A model generated the notes under the pieces. The model saw only the letters and a list, made by a program, of their open reading frames with translations. It was not told the DNA's origin and did no database searches. Both the position numbers and the translations under genes were made by a program. From Verpa conica (Eukaryota > Ascomycota > Pezizomycetes > Pezizales > Morchellaceae), in assembly GCA_033030425.1 (NCBI GenBank), contig JAUFSD010000006.1, positions 1,488,001-1,552,000 of the forward strand: 64,000 nt of DNA, given 5' to 3'. Of this stretch, positions 43,408 through 54,698 are shown one piece after another. The first letter of the stretch is position 1. Each line of letters starts with the position of its first letter.

Positions 43408-44281
43408 GCACTGAATAAATAATGAGTAGATGAGTAGAGATAATCATGTCATAGCTTGGAGTCTCGGATTTAGCGTATCTGTTTTTATTTTCATCTCTTT
43501 TTTATTTCTGGTGAGCGCAGGAATAGGGTGGTTGTATATACCCCCAGGCAGGCGTTGGGATTTCTACATACAGTTCATTTATTTTGTCTTTTTCTCATAT
43601 CTTCTATACCTATCTCCTTTTAAAGATCAAAAGATCCTGCCCACTTGACCATCCAGTTATGCATACGGGTGTTGACCACACGGATGAATGCTGTGGGATT
43701 TTTACTCCTGGCTGGCACTTTATCTTCCTTTTGGGGGGGCTAAATTCTTTTGTTTGTAATGATTTATACTTGCGTGTTAGGTTTGGATACACGTGGAAAT
43801 ATCTTGAAGGGAAGCTCTGTAGGGAATTTTTTGTTTTAGATTAGAGCTATCACGATCGATTCTGTTCCATCGTGACACAGACATTGAGCTAGAGCACGCA
43901 TCTATGCGGCCATTTAAGCTTATGTCAAAATATTAGATTGCTCTCTTCTATGACGCTCTCTCTTGCCCCGGATTTTCCTCCAAGAACTTAGCGCTTCGCT
44001 TCGGCTGAATCGGTTGGCATTTTACCGAGTGCACGCGGGCAGAAACTTACTCCCATCTTGGAAACATTCAAGCAAGGTACGATTACTCAAGACAGTTCTC
44101 CATGTTGTACTGCGAGGAGAGGGAGCGAACGGTCCGCAACTCCTAGAGATGCCTCGCGCTATCTATAAAATTCAACCGAGATAGCCTTTGTACTTGAATA
44201 TATAAAGCGAAATAGAGGAAGCCCTTCTCTCTCTCTGTTACCCATCGTGCTGTGGGCTTAACTCTTGGCTGACATAATTCG
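43408..44281. other. Spacer upstream of the rhamnogalacturonan lyase gene
   Basis: No gene recognised. The distal part contains a TATATAAA box at about 44199-44206, about 80 bp before the lyase ATG, followed by a CT-rich stretch (about 44224-44240). Both are typical of a fungal promoter and leader. Confidence 0.55.
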
Positions 44282-46308
44282 ATGTTTCCCTTGAAGCCTT
44301 TCGCGATTCTACTGGCATATGCCACTACAGCAGTCCTCGGCGCGTTCGAGTTGACAACCACAAGTAGCACATACACCGTCGACACTGATGGAGGTTTAGT
44401 GTTTGCTGTTAGCCGGTTAGCCTTTTTTCCAGTAGATAGTCACGTGTCACTTAAACAACGCTAACGAACTATTATCTTCAAGAACAACTGGTGACATAAC
44501 CTCACTCGTCTACAACGGGGTCGACTACCAGTCCAAAGAGGGGAAATGGACTCAGATCAACTCTGGCCTGGGAACTTCAACAGTCTCTGCAACTGTGTAT
44601 GGCGATGACTACATCAAGATCACAATCGTGTCAGCTGCCAATCCAGTTACGCATTATTATGTTGCCAAGAATGGTGAAAGTATTATTTGTAAATTCCCCT
44701 TCTCCTCCCCTCTCCCCCCAAGGAAGGGCTGACACAAAAAAAAAGATATGGGAACATACATTACTGGTGAAGTTTCTCCGGGAGAGCTAAGATGGCTAGC
44801 AAGATTGGATAAGACAAATCTCCCAACCAGCATTCGGGACCCCGCGAGTGATAATACGGGTGGGACTGCAATTGAAGGGAGCGATGTATTTTTGGTTGAT
44901 GGGCAGACAAGATGCAAGTATTTTAGTTCTGAGAGGTTTATTGACGATTTAGTATATCCCCCACAATCAACTCTCACATATATCTTTGGCTGACTCGGAG
45001 TTTTAGGTACATACTGTCTCTGGCCCTGGTAATAACAAACCCCTTGAGAGCAAGAAACAACAAGATAGAATTAATTGACCAGTTGAATAGGTGTCTATGT
45101 ATCTCTCGTGATGCCCGGAACAGCCTACGAAACCTCCTCTGGTGGACCCTTCATGAGGGACATCAACAACCAAGGTTCGCACAACCTCCATTCCCTGTGC
45201 AACCCCCCCCCTCTCCCTCGCTCTAACTAGCAGCTAATCTATCTTAGAAACTGCGACCCAACAAGAATTCACATTCTATATGAACTCTGGCCATCTCCGT
45301 ACCGAACCCTGGAGAATGGGTCTGAAGGGGCCATATGCTGCTGTCTTTTCAAGTACTGGGCCAGCGTCCGGAACGCTAGATACTAGCTTCTTTAGCGGGT
45401 TGAGTATTTTGGGCTATGTTCCGCAGTCCGGTCGGGGTCGTGTTACTGGCACTGTCTCTGGGGTTCCTTCAGTAGGTATTCTTAAAGCGCGGGGTCGTAA
45501 ACAGAGGCTTGTTGCTCATATTTTTCTAAATTTCAGGGGTTTGAAGCGGTCATCTCCTGGTCAAACACCGAAAACCAATATTGGGTAAAGGCTTCAGATG
45601 GAACCTATACCTCGCCATACATGAAACCCGGAACCTACACCACGAAACTCTATAAACAAGAACTCTTGGTAGGTACCGGAACTGTCACTATCACGGCTGG
45701 TTCAACATCTTCTAGCAACATTGTATCTAGTGAGGTAATAACTACACCTGTCTTCCGTATTGGCCAATTTGATGGGCAACCATTTGAGTTTAAAAACGGC
45801 GATAAGTTCTTGGGAATGTATGAATCACCCCACCTCCCCTTAACCACCCCTAACCAATCTCTAATTCTCCAACAGGCATCCATCTGACACCCGTATGTCC
45901 GCTTGGGGTGGAACTTACACCGTCGGTATCTCTACTGCACGTGACTTCCCCATGGCGCTTTTTGCAAAAACTGGGGGTAATGCAACCATTAACTTCACCG
46001 CTACCTCCACCCAAGCTGCTAGTCCCCGAACCCTCAAAATTGGGACTACGCTCTCTTTTAAGACTGGACGTCCTGCTGTGTTTATCAATGGAGTTTGGAC
46101 AGGGGCGGATCCAGGGGCGCCAGTACTAATCGATTCGAGGGGTGTTACAAGGGGTGGGTATAGGGGATATGGAGAGAGTTACACGTGGAGTATTCCCGCA
46201 GGAACACTAGTCGAAGGGAGTAATGTGATGACGGTGGGAGTTTATGGGAGTGGTGATGCAGGGTATTTAAGTGCAAACTATATCGTGGATGCTATAGAAC
46301 TGTATTGA
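44282..46308 (+). CDS. rglA: Secreted rhamnogalacturonan lyase, PL4 family
   Basis: Cleaves the rhamnogalacturonan-I backbone of pectin by beta-elimination, outside the cell. Eight exons: 44282-44415, 44483-44688, 44746-44951, 45007-45028, 45091-45174, 45248-45471, 45537-45817 and 45876-46308 (529 aa; Aspergillus PL4 lyases are about 527). A signal peptide is visible ([12 protein letters not shown], cleavage before FELTT). Family segments in order: [74 protein letters not shown], then the FnIII-like part ([19 protein letters not shown]) and the C-terminal CBM-like domain ([33 protein letters not shown] equivalent). Exon 4 is only 22 nt. The assignment rests on resemblance across the whole length. 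Confidence 0.93.
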
Positions 46309-49012
46309 GGGTTGTAAACCCTGTAGAGAGTTTAAATATGATTTTAAAGTTATAAATCTTAGATGAGTATTGGGTAGTTTTAGCTACTCAGGAAGATTAA
46401 AACTAGGAGAAACTAGTATTATATTATATAGTATCGAATAGCCATCATGCGGGACCCGAATATTTTTGTATAAAGCTTGGCCAGGAGAATGTATATCTAG
46501 GGGTTGTGAAAGCCTCGAATGAGGGATATCCCCTCAACAGCCAAGAAAATACCTGCGTCTTCAATCTTACCACAACTAGACCCCTAAATTTTTACGTTTT
46601 TTATACTTATTCATACTACAAGTATGCCATAACCGAAAGGTTTATGTAATTAATGAGTAAAAAAAAAAAAATACTACAAGTAGACTCCCATATACTACGA
46701 GTGATATTAGATGATTCGATGCCAATAAACATATTCCAGCTATATGTTCCCCCAAATTATTGCCTTGATAGCTATAGAGTAGCTTTTTGGTGATAGTCCC
46801 AATAGACCCGGTCCTCTCACAGTCCGGCCAGGCTTTCCGTTCTAGAAATTGTAAATTAACTAGCCGGTCAGATAGGTTATAGAAACATATGGAAGAGTTA
46901 TGGTAATACTGGTAGATTTTAGAGAAAATATGGAACGTTCGAACATGGCATCTATAGAGGGACGATTTGAGGTTAGTATGGTAATAATAAGCGGACGCGC
47001 GTCGAGGAACGAGTGAGAATCCATGCGGCCGTAATCAGGACAGAAATATCACTAATCACATACCTTGAACTCCTAACCTCTCCGCAAGGGGCAACAATAA
47101 ATAGTAATTCCTATAACGAGCCCTAAGATCGTACCGTTGATCTGTAAGAGACTATACTCTGTAACGTATAGAAAGTGCTGTCGGGCCGGACATACATGCG
47201 TCGGGCTAACTTCCGCTTCAGGCAGCTACATATATCGTGACTGTTTCTTACCCAGGGTTGGGAAATTATTGAAAAGACCTCTGATGGCAGATTCCTAAAA
47301 ATCCATGTGTCTCAATCCTATGTTTTGTGATTGTGATCCATGCTAGTTGTAATTTGTAGTTTGTTTGTGAGCTATTAATTCGCCCTTTTACCAGTGGTCC
47401 ACAGCGTGTAGACTAAACAAGTATAATGTTTTATACACGCACCACTATAGATTATCATTTTAATATTGGGTATTTGTAACATACCTAGCTTGACCTCTAC
47501 AGCCGCATCGCACCCCACCCCACCCCTGATACACCCCAAGCACATGCACACCCCGGTCACGTCATAGTACCACGCCTGAAAGTGTTGACCCCTTTCTTCT
47601 GTCGCCAACACACTCTCCGTTTGACCCTTACACCTTTACAGCCTTTGGGCTGTAAGTGCATAAATGAGTAAATAAATAAAATTCAGGCCTTATGGTACTA
47701 TAGAAGCAGTCATGACCCGTCCAAAAAACATAGTAAGAGCATGTATCAACCAATCCGTAAACATACAAAGTCCCAAAATCTCATCAAATTTATGAAACAT
47801 ATGTGGTTTAGATAGCCCCACAAAACTAGAAGCACACAAAGAAGGGAGGTCAGGCAAGAAGATACAAAACGCTGCCAGGATATAATAAAGGCAAGGCAAA
47901 AAATTCAAACTTAGATCATTGTGCGGTTAGATTTTCCGTCATCGGTAATCTATAAGAATAATATAAAATAGTTTCAAATGACTACGCATGAAAATCGATT
48001 TTCACACAACTCTTGGAATATTATTGGTGATGTCTGAACATCAAACCCTGAATAATTGCATGAGTCGGAACACGGCCAAAAATCCTAACTAGGAATGTAG
48101 TCGGCAGAAAAGAGGGTTTTGAAGATGACAATTTAACAGCACTGGTGATGAGGCATCCTCGTGGGGGAACATAATTTTCTTCACTTCTTTGACTCATTAA
48201 TTACATGTAACCCATAGGCTATGGTGGTAGTTTATTTATAGTACTGAAAAAGTGACCTATGTATAACGATAACGAGTGATATTCTATGGAGCAGATTAGC
48301 ATATATCTACCACATATGCCAATAACAAAAAGCAAGGCTATATATAATATAAACTAGTTATGGTTTACAATCCTATAGCAGTTGGTCGGATATGAAGATA
48401 TGCACCTTTACTGCCTGAAGTAGGGATTATAAATAAAACTCTCCACCTAATTAATACTTGAGGCTGAGCAAAGCCACACGACCTGATCTATCTAGACCAT
48501 TTCAGAAATTTTGGTCTTTCTAACTCAACCCATAGTCAGGTATTGCGGCTGATCGCTTCCAAGATAGAACCGTCCTTGAGCCTACCACGTAAAGCGGGGT
48601 ATGAAAATATAAACAGAATTTTACTCGATCTCGGTGGATTGTCGTACTCAATATTTTCCAGCCGAAAGAAAAAGTAAAATACAAAAATACAGGTTCAGAA
48701 CCAAAGAATAGCATGTCGTTGCTGCAGGAGCGATAACGATTTTTCTACCTAGTCCATTTCTGGAATTGGTCCAGATACACCCCGCATTCCTGATCCGTAA
48801 ATAACTTTTGCCTGCATATGTTTTGAAAGAAATAACCGAAGTTAATAACCCCGATAATACCAAACATCATGTTTTAAGTTACACTCATATCACTCATGCG
48901 TATGCCACGCCCTCATAATCTTGGCGACAGCATACAATACCGATCACGCGCCTAGCACATGGAAGATATTTAAAGAAAAGGTTACAGGAACCATACCTCT
49001 CTCAGCCTTGAT
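46309..49012. other. Gene-poor spacer
   Basis: About 2.7 kb of AT-rich sequence downstream of the lyase. A poly-A run lies at about 46658-46669 and a TACATGTA octamer near 48204. No open frame here has recognisable domain features, and I see no long repeat. Confidence 0.55.
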
Positions 49013-49816
49013 TCAAATCCCAGTGACTACCAACCACCCAATAACACCTCCAAAGATTGCATTAATGCTACATGTTCTTTCCCTAAACCTATTCCATCCG
49101 AGCTATCGCCTACCGAAGTAGCACTTACAGCAGCTGTCGAAGTAGTTTCCACTGATGCAGCGGCTTAACTAGTCCGTTCACTACTTGTAGACAAAGTTGC
49201 TTTGGGGTTAGAGGAGGTCATTGAAACCCCAATAGTGGCCACCGTAAAACCAGTGTGAGGAGGCTCCGACAAAGAAGGTCTAGTAAGCAAGGATGTGATC
49301 CCAGTATTGATCGGAGATGCCGTGCTTCCGAAGTCGTTTGTGACTATGATAGTGTGTATTGATACCGATTTTAATGGCCAATCGGTATAGAATACAGTTA
49401 CAAGGCCCCAAATCAGCGCCAGCGCAGTTTGATCCAAGGCACCCACTATATCGGCGAGGTAGGAAGACCTGCATTTTCTAGGGATTAGTTGAGGGACAGA
49501 TGGACGATGTAAGTGTGAGTTGTGAAAGATAATACATACATGGAAAGTCTTCAGCCCCCGCAGCCGAAGCTGTTTGTATTCGGATTATTGGTGGTACAAA
49601 CTTAAACACATTGTGGAATTCTGAGGTGTCTTCAGACCCGTCAAAGATAATAGCAGTGATATATTTAAAGAAAGAAGCATGATTGGTAAGATAAGCGGTA
49701 TATTGGGGCTGAAATCTGCGAGCCCACGGTTTTGTGCCTAAGTTTGTCATATCGACCAGATCATACCTTGAGAGATATATGTAGTACGGTAGTGCATATG
49801 ACAATCGCCAGCGCAA
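49013..49816 (-). pseudogene. Degenerate gene for a Ser/Thr-rich membrane or GPI-like protein
   Basis: The minus-strand frame 49816-49478 (FKFVPPIIRIQTASAAGAEDF) can be joined through a GT..AG segment with a CTAAT branch to the frame ending at 49165 (SYLADIVGALDQTALALIWGL). After that stop, a second frame carries a Ser/Thr-rich continuation (VETTSTAAVSATSVGDSSDG). A third carries a hydrophobic tail, INAIFGGVIGWLVVTGI, ending at 49013. A Ser/Thr-rich stalk followed by a hydrophobic C-terminus is typical of fungal membrane or GPI proteins. It is split over three frames here, so I call it a decayed gene. An additional cysteine-containing frame at 50025-50351 may be its 5' part. No family was recognised. 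Confidence 0.35.
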
Positions 49817-52800
49817 GACAATTATCTTGGATCTTCACGACGTAGCTATTCTCAGATTTGGAAGGTGGTAAATTGTAGGGAAGGGGGTGTCAAGCATCCG
49901 CTGATTGATGATTGTTTATTAGGTTTTTACATCGCAGAGACATTCATTCTCACTCTGAGATCTAAACAAGCTTTTTCACCGCCGCAAGACAGGTTGATAT
50001 TGCAATGCAGGGAGAACGCATGTCTTACACTTCCTTTTGACAAGTGCAAGTAGGCGGTATCTGTACATCTAGTTGGCCCATTGCTGGAAAGATCTCCAGA
50101 AGGTGAGATGCTCTTTGTATCTGGAACTCGAATGAATCTCCTTGGACGCTGTATGTACACGCGGGAAAAACAAAACTGACACAGGCGGATATGACGTTAC
50201 CTGTGGGGCACTCCGCAAGTGACCCGATCTTGGCAGGCGTGACTCCCCACAAGACAAACCAGTCGTCACGCCACCTACATTGACCCCTAAGATTAGTAAC
50301 AGAAAAAGACTTTTCCTCAGTCAGGTCCAATTTCGGCTCCATAATACGCAAAGCATGCTAATAAGGTTGGCCGTTGTCCTTATCTTGAGCAAGCATTTGT
50401 GATGACATACTTCTCCTTGGTTGGAGCCGAAATACGAGTACTTGAAACCCTGGTAATTACGGTTTATTTCTTAAGCTTGCTACCACTATAAGCAACAAGA
50501 CCTTGTATTGCACACCCCAACATCACTCAGGATATGTGTAGCCCTGCACGTTAGAAGTACCCCTGGAACACTAGACAATGGGGGCTGATGCTGGGAGAGC
50601 CCTGCACCTAGGTTGTTAAGTTGTACACATTCCTTAGCAAGGTGGCCACGGCCTCACAAAAACAAAGTTTACATGTAGAGTACTCTCCTTGTCAGACAAA
50701 GGTCAGGTCAGATCGGGTCCAGAATACAGCCTCCCCTATAAACAGGTTCAGCTAAATTAGTGGGGCCAGGCTCAGGTTTTTAGTTGCTTTCATAGGTTGT
50801 TATGCATTAAGCCACCGCCACATAGTGTGGGCAGCATTATTCATCATGAAGTAAGACCAAGTTGAGTCGAGTATATATCGGGGATTTTGGTGTCTAATTA
50901 CGCTGACCTAGTTGTGTGATACGTGCCGCATCACGGTATCTCACACGGTAGGATACCTTTATGAGACACGTGTTCTAAAAAAAGGATCTTGGCGGCTGCC
51001 GTAAAAGCTTCAAGAAAAACCCCACGCTGGTGTGACCTTCAACTCAGGGGCGTGGGAAATTGGCAAAGTTTAATCAATCGATTTATGCTATAGCCAAGCA
51101 AAGAATAGTCACCTCGCCCTCGTCATTGCAGGCACCATGTGTAAAGAGCCTCCTCCTGCTTTCTCCCTTCCCGTGACGGGTTCCCGAGGTATTTACGATC
51201 TCTGTCAGAGAACTCCCCAGAAGTGAAGTGATTGGCGACCCTAAGCCTAATGCAGCACCTCCTCTTGCTCGGGCAAAGTCATCCGGGCCCGTATTGGGAA
51301 GGCTGGCGTGCTGGCGCGCTGGCTGTTCCCCGAGAGCAGAGACAGAAGTGGCCTGTGCACAGGATCAACGTGTGGGAACCCTAATCCATAGTTGACTCAG
51401 ATCCTGTGCTACGGTAACCTCTCCATGTCAACTCGATTTCCCTTGTTTCATCAAGATTTTGATCGCTCGAAAGACATTTAGCCATACGCGAGCAGATTGG
51501 ATACCAGCGTATATTAGAAACATTTATTTCAGGAAACAGTTGTGGGTCAATTTATTACCCTCATTCGATTCAATTTCGAGAAAGATGCTACATCTTATGC
51601 GGCCCCGAGTTAGCAGCTCGGGACCAAAGGAGTGATTCGGGCATCCCAACACTACGGATGCAGATTGGACAGCCTTGGCTACAGACCAACAACCCCTAAA
51701 TGTAGCACAAGCTATCCCCTAATATGGAGGCGTTGTTCGATGTTTTAGCGTAAACAAAAAATTCTTGCGTGGTGCTTACTACCAATGCGGAGGGAACATG
51801 AACAACACAGACATGGGGCTGGTTAGACTCATATTGGTACTGCCCTACAAGCCCAAACTTGGACCATGGACCTTCTCAGATAGGGGGAGGGAATTTACGA
51901 ATTGAGCGCTTCAAAGACTTCCTACCCTGAGGTTACAATTGTGGGGCTACCTGTGCTATCTATACGTGCACCAGCAGATCCCCTTTTATCGCGATGCTCA
52001 ATGCGAAATAGGTAATGGAACATTAGTTTAACAACTAAGACTAGAATCCGGGTCGTTCGGCACATAACTAATGATTTCATATGTTTACGATCGGCTTCTA
52101 GGAGAATTTACGGCTAATGTTGAAGTTGCACAAACCTCAACGGCTCCGAACCATGGACGTTAGAAGCATACAAGAGCGGAAATCATAAGCGCACGTTACC
52201 TTGCCAGCTGGCGGGCCCAAAAGCGTTGCCGGGAGAAATGCTGATCATAGGGTAAAATCAGCAGGCCAGTAGCCCTTAATTATCTGTTGTACATTACATA
52301 CATTTGGTCTACTATTTTTGGTCTTGCTAGGAGCCTCTACGAGTGTCTAAAAAACCATACATCCGATGCAAGGGATGTATTTCCCATGGGAAGAGAGCAT
52401 TTAGAGCCGGATAATATGTAGTGCTCGGCTCAGGTCGGGTCACTGTTGGCTTATTCTTTAATCTCCGTGCGCACTTTGGGATGTACCAGCTTGTTCCTAG
52501 AGTTCCTTCTGCATAAACCTAAACCTATTGCTATATTCGGAAAAGCCCGAAAAGCGATCGCAGTCAGCAAAGGGCCAACAAAAAATGACCTTATGTGCTT
52601 TCTTCACTTGTTATTCTTTTTAGGGGTATACAGGGTTTCTTGGTGCAGTTATAGAAGGGGAAAAAAAAGACGAACTTCCATTCTACGTGGATCGAGCTAG
52701 TCATTTGATCAGATGTTCTTACATATCTTAAACCTGATTCCGAAAGAAGTTGCCAAGACACGCCGTTTTTTGGAAGTCCAAGACATTTGGACCCTTTTTT

Positions 52801-53503
52801 ACCTAAAACTATTATGCAGAGTCGTGGGTTTGTGCAACTGAAGGACTCTGAACGCCCACACCGTCGTAAAGCAGCGTTGAATATTAACTGAAGGCTCTGG
52901 TTCCCATTGGGCTGGCACCTTGGGTATCGCAAATCAGTCGAACGTGGCACTGGGTTCGGAAGCTCGCGTATGTGGAATCCCGCATCTGGACACGATCCCT
53001 TTCCCAGGACGTAGGGTAAACATTGTTACACTCAAGGTTGTCATACTCAGCACATCAATTAGGTTGATATTACTACCTGCCGTAGGGGGTGAGACGGGTG
53101 GCTGGTGGTAGCATGTATGTACATGGTACAACGATAGATACGCCAAGTTTTTCTACTATAGCGCAGCAGTGGTGGTACTGTCCTAGTAAACAGTCATAAC
53201 AGTCCTTGGTATTTATTTTCTTTTTTAACCCAACCGCGGGTAAAGCATTTACCTACTAGCTATTTGGGCTCGGCTAGTATTGGCCGCGAACTTTGATTGG
53301 AAGGACATGACCGATACTCGATCACAATGTTCCTGATAGGCTGGTGCCCAAGGAGGGAATGATTATCTATCGAGAAATTAGGTCACAAGTTGATTTCACC
53401 GACCCCCGACGGGCTGTATAAAGCCCCAGGCACAACCCCGATATCTTATTCTGCATCCAGCTCATTCTCTCAGTCTACAAGCAACTACAACAGAAATCTC
53501 ATA
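49817..53503. other. Gene-poor spacer before the chitin deacetylase gene
   Basis: About 3.7 kb. A 108-codon minus-strand frame at 50025-50351 (CRWRDDWFVLWG...) has cysteines and may belong to the decayed gene on its right-hand coordinates (49013-49816). A remnant related to the 39.9-kb inverted-repeat element lies near 50810-50840. The rest shows no gene. A TATAAA box at about 53417-53422 lies about 85 bp upstream of the chitin deacetylase ATG. Confidence 0.5.
53417..53422 (+). promoter_or_regulatory. TATA box of the chitin deacetylase gene
   Basis: TATAAA about 82 bp upstream of the ATG at 53504, with a CT/CA-rich leader between them. It supports the downstream ATG rather than the in-frame codon at 53390, which precedes the TATA box. 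Confidence 0.6.
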
Positions 53504-54698
53504 ATGCCATCCTTCACCTCATCCAAGTTCCTTCTAGCCGGCGCCGCCCTTCTTGGGCTTGTCAACGCTTCCGCGCTTCCAAACCGCTTGTCTGCTCGAG
53601 CAGAGTCTCCGGATGGTACTTGTGGTGGTTCAAATGGTTATACATGCCCAGGCTCAGACCCATGTTGTTCGCAGTATGGATGGTGCGGTAGCACTAGCGA
53701 CTATTGTGGTATGCCAGATTATTCTCAGATACTTGTATTTAAAGAACCTCGCTCACAGTCATTATAGGAACGGGCTGTAATTCTGCTTTCGGGACTTGTA
53801 CTGGAGGGTCTACTACTACCCCTCCTACTACTACGCCGACAACTCCCCCATCAACAGGCGGCCGTTCAAAGCCTGGAAACGTTGCATATGGGTCGTTTAT
53901 ATACAGCTGTACCACAGCTAATACGGTTGCATTGACCTTCGACGATGGTCCTTTTATGTAAGCTAGTTGTGCTTATACACATCAACAGTAAAGGCTAATT
54001 GTTTTATAGCTATACATCAAGGCTGTTGGATATTTTATCGAGCAATGGTGTCAAGGCCACCTTCTTCGTCAACGGCCAGAACTGGGGTGAGCCCATTACT
54101 ACAGCGACAAACCAGGCTATATTACAGAGGATGAACAACGAAGGCCATCAAATCGGCTCTCATACGTATGATAAATCTTTGTATGGTTATGCCGCAAGCT
54201 TTTTTTACTAACATCTATAATCCAGATGGTCTCATCCTTCCCTCAGTTCACTCTCCGATGCAGATATCACTACCCAGATGACTCAGGTCGAGTCTGCGGT
54301 TTCAAGCGCAATTGGCAAATACCCTACTTATATGCGTCCCCCGTATTTTGATTGCGGTGCTGCATGCCTGAATGTGATGAACAACCTTGGATACCATGTT
54401 ATTCACGCTAATGTCGACCCATTGGATTATGCCAACACCGCCAACATCCAGCCATCCAGAGATAGCTTCAATAGCGCCGTCAATGCTGGGGGTTCCTACA
54501 TTGTGCTTAACCATGATGTTCACCAAACCACCGTGGAGCAGTTGGTACAGTATGAGATTGACAACGCTAAGTCTAAGGGTCTTACCTGTAAGCATCTCCC
54601 TAAGATAATTTTATTGATGATAATTGCTAATAACATTTGTAGTCCTTACTGTTGGAGAGTGCCTCGGCGACCCCGCTGCCAATTGGTACAGGGTTTAA
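53504..54698 (+). CDS. Secreted chitin deacetylase with CBM18 (CE4 family)
   Basis: Removes acetyl groups from chitin, outside the cell or at the wall. Five exons: 53504-53708, 53768-53957, 54010-54165, 54226-54587 and 54643-54698 (322 aa), introns 52-60 bp. A signal peptide (LLAGAALLGLVNA) is followed by a hevein-type CBM18 domain of spaced cysteines (GTCGGSNGYTCPG..CCSQYGWCG..YCG, completed across intron 1). Next come a Thr/Pro linker (TTTPPTTTPTTPP) and a NodB deacetylase domain with motif 1 TFDDGP (catalytic D127/metal D128), motif 2 H183-x3-H187, motif 3 RPPYFDCG (R221), and the C-terminal LNHD and LTVGECLGDP segments. Complete and intact. Such enzymes modify the fungus's own wall or mask it from host chitinases; which applies here cannot be told. 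Confidence 0.93.

Noticed and set aside
50913..50946. Imperfect palindrome TGTGTGATAC...GTATCTCACAC
   Set aside because: Short and bulged, with no second copy or target duplication seen; not distinguishable from chance.
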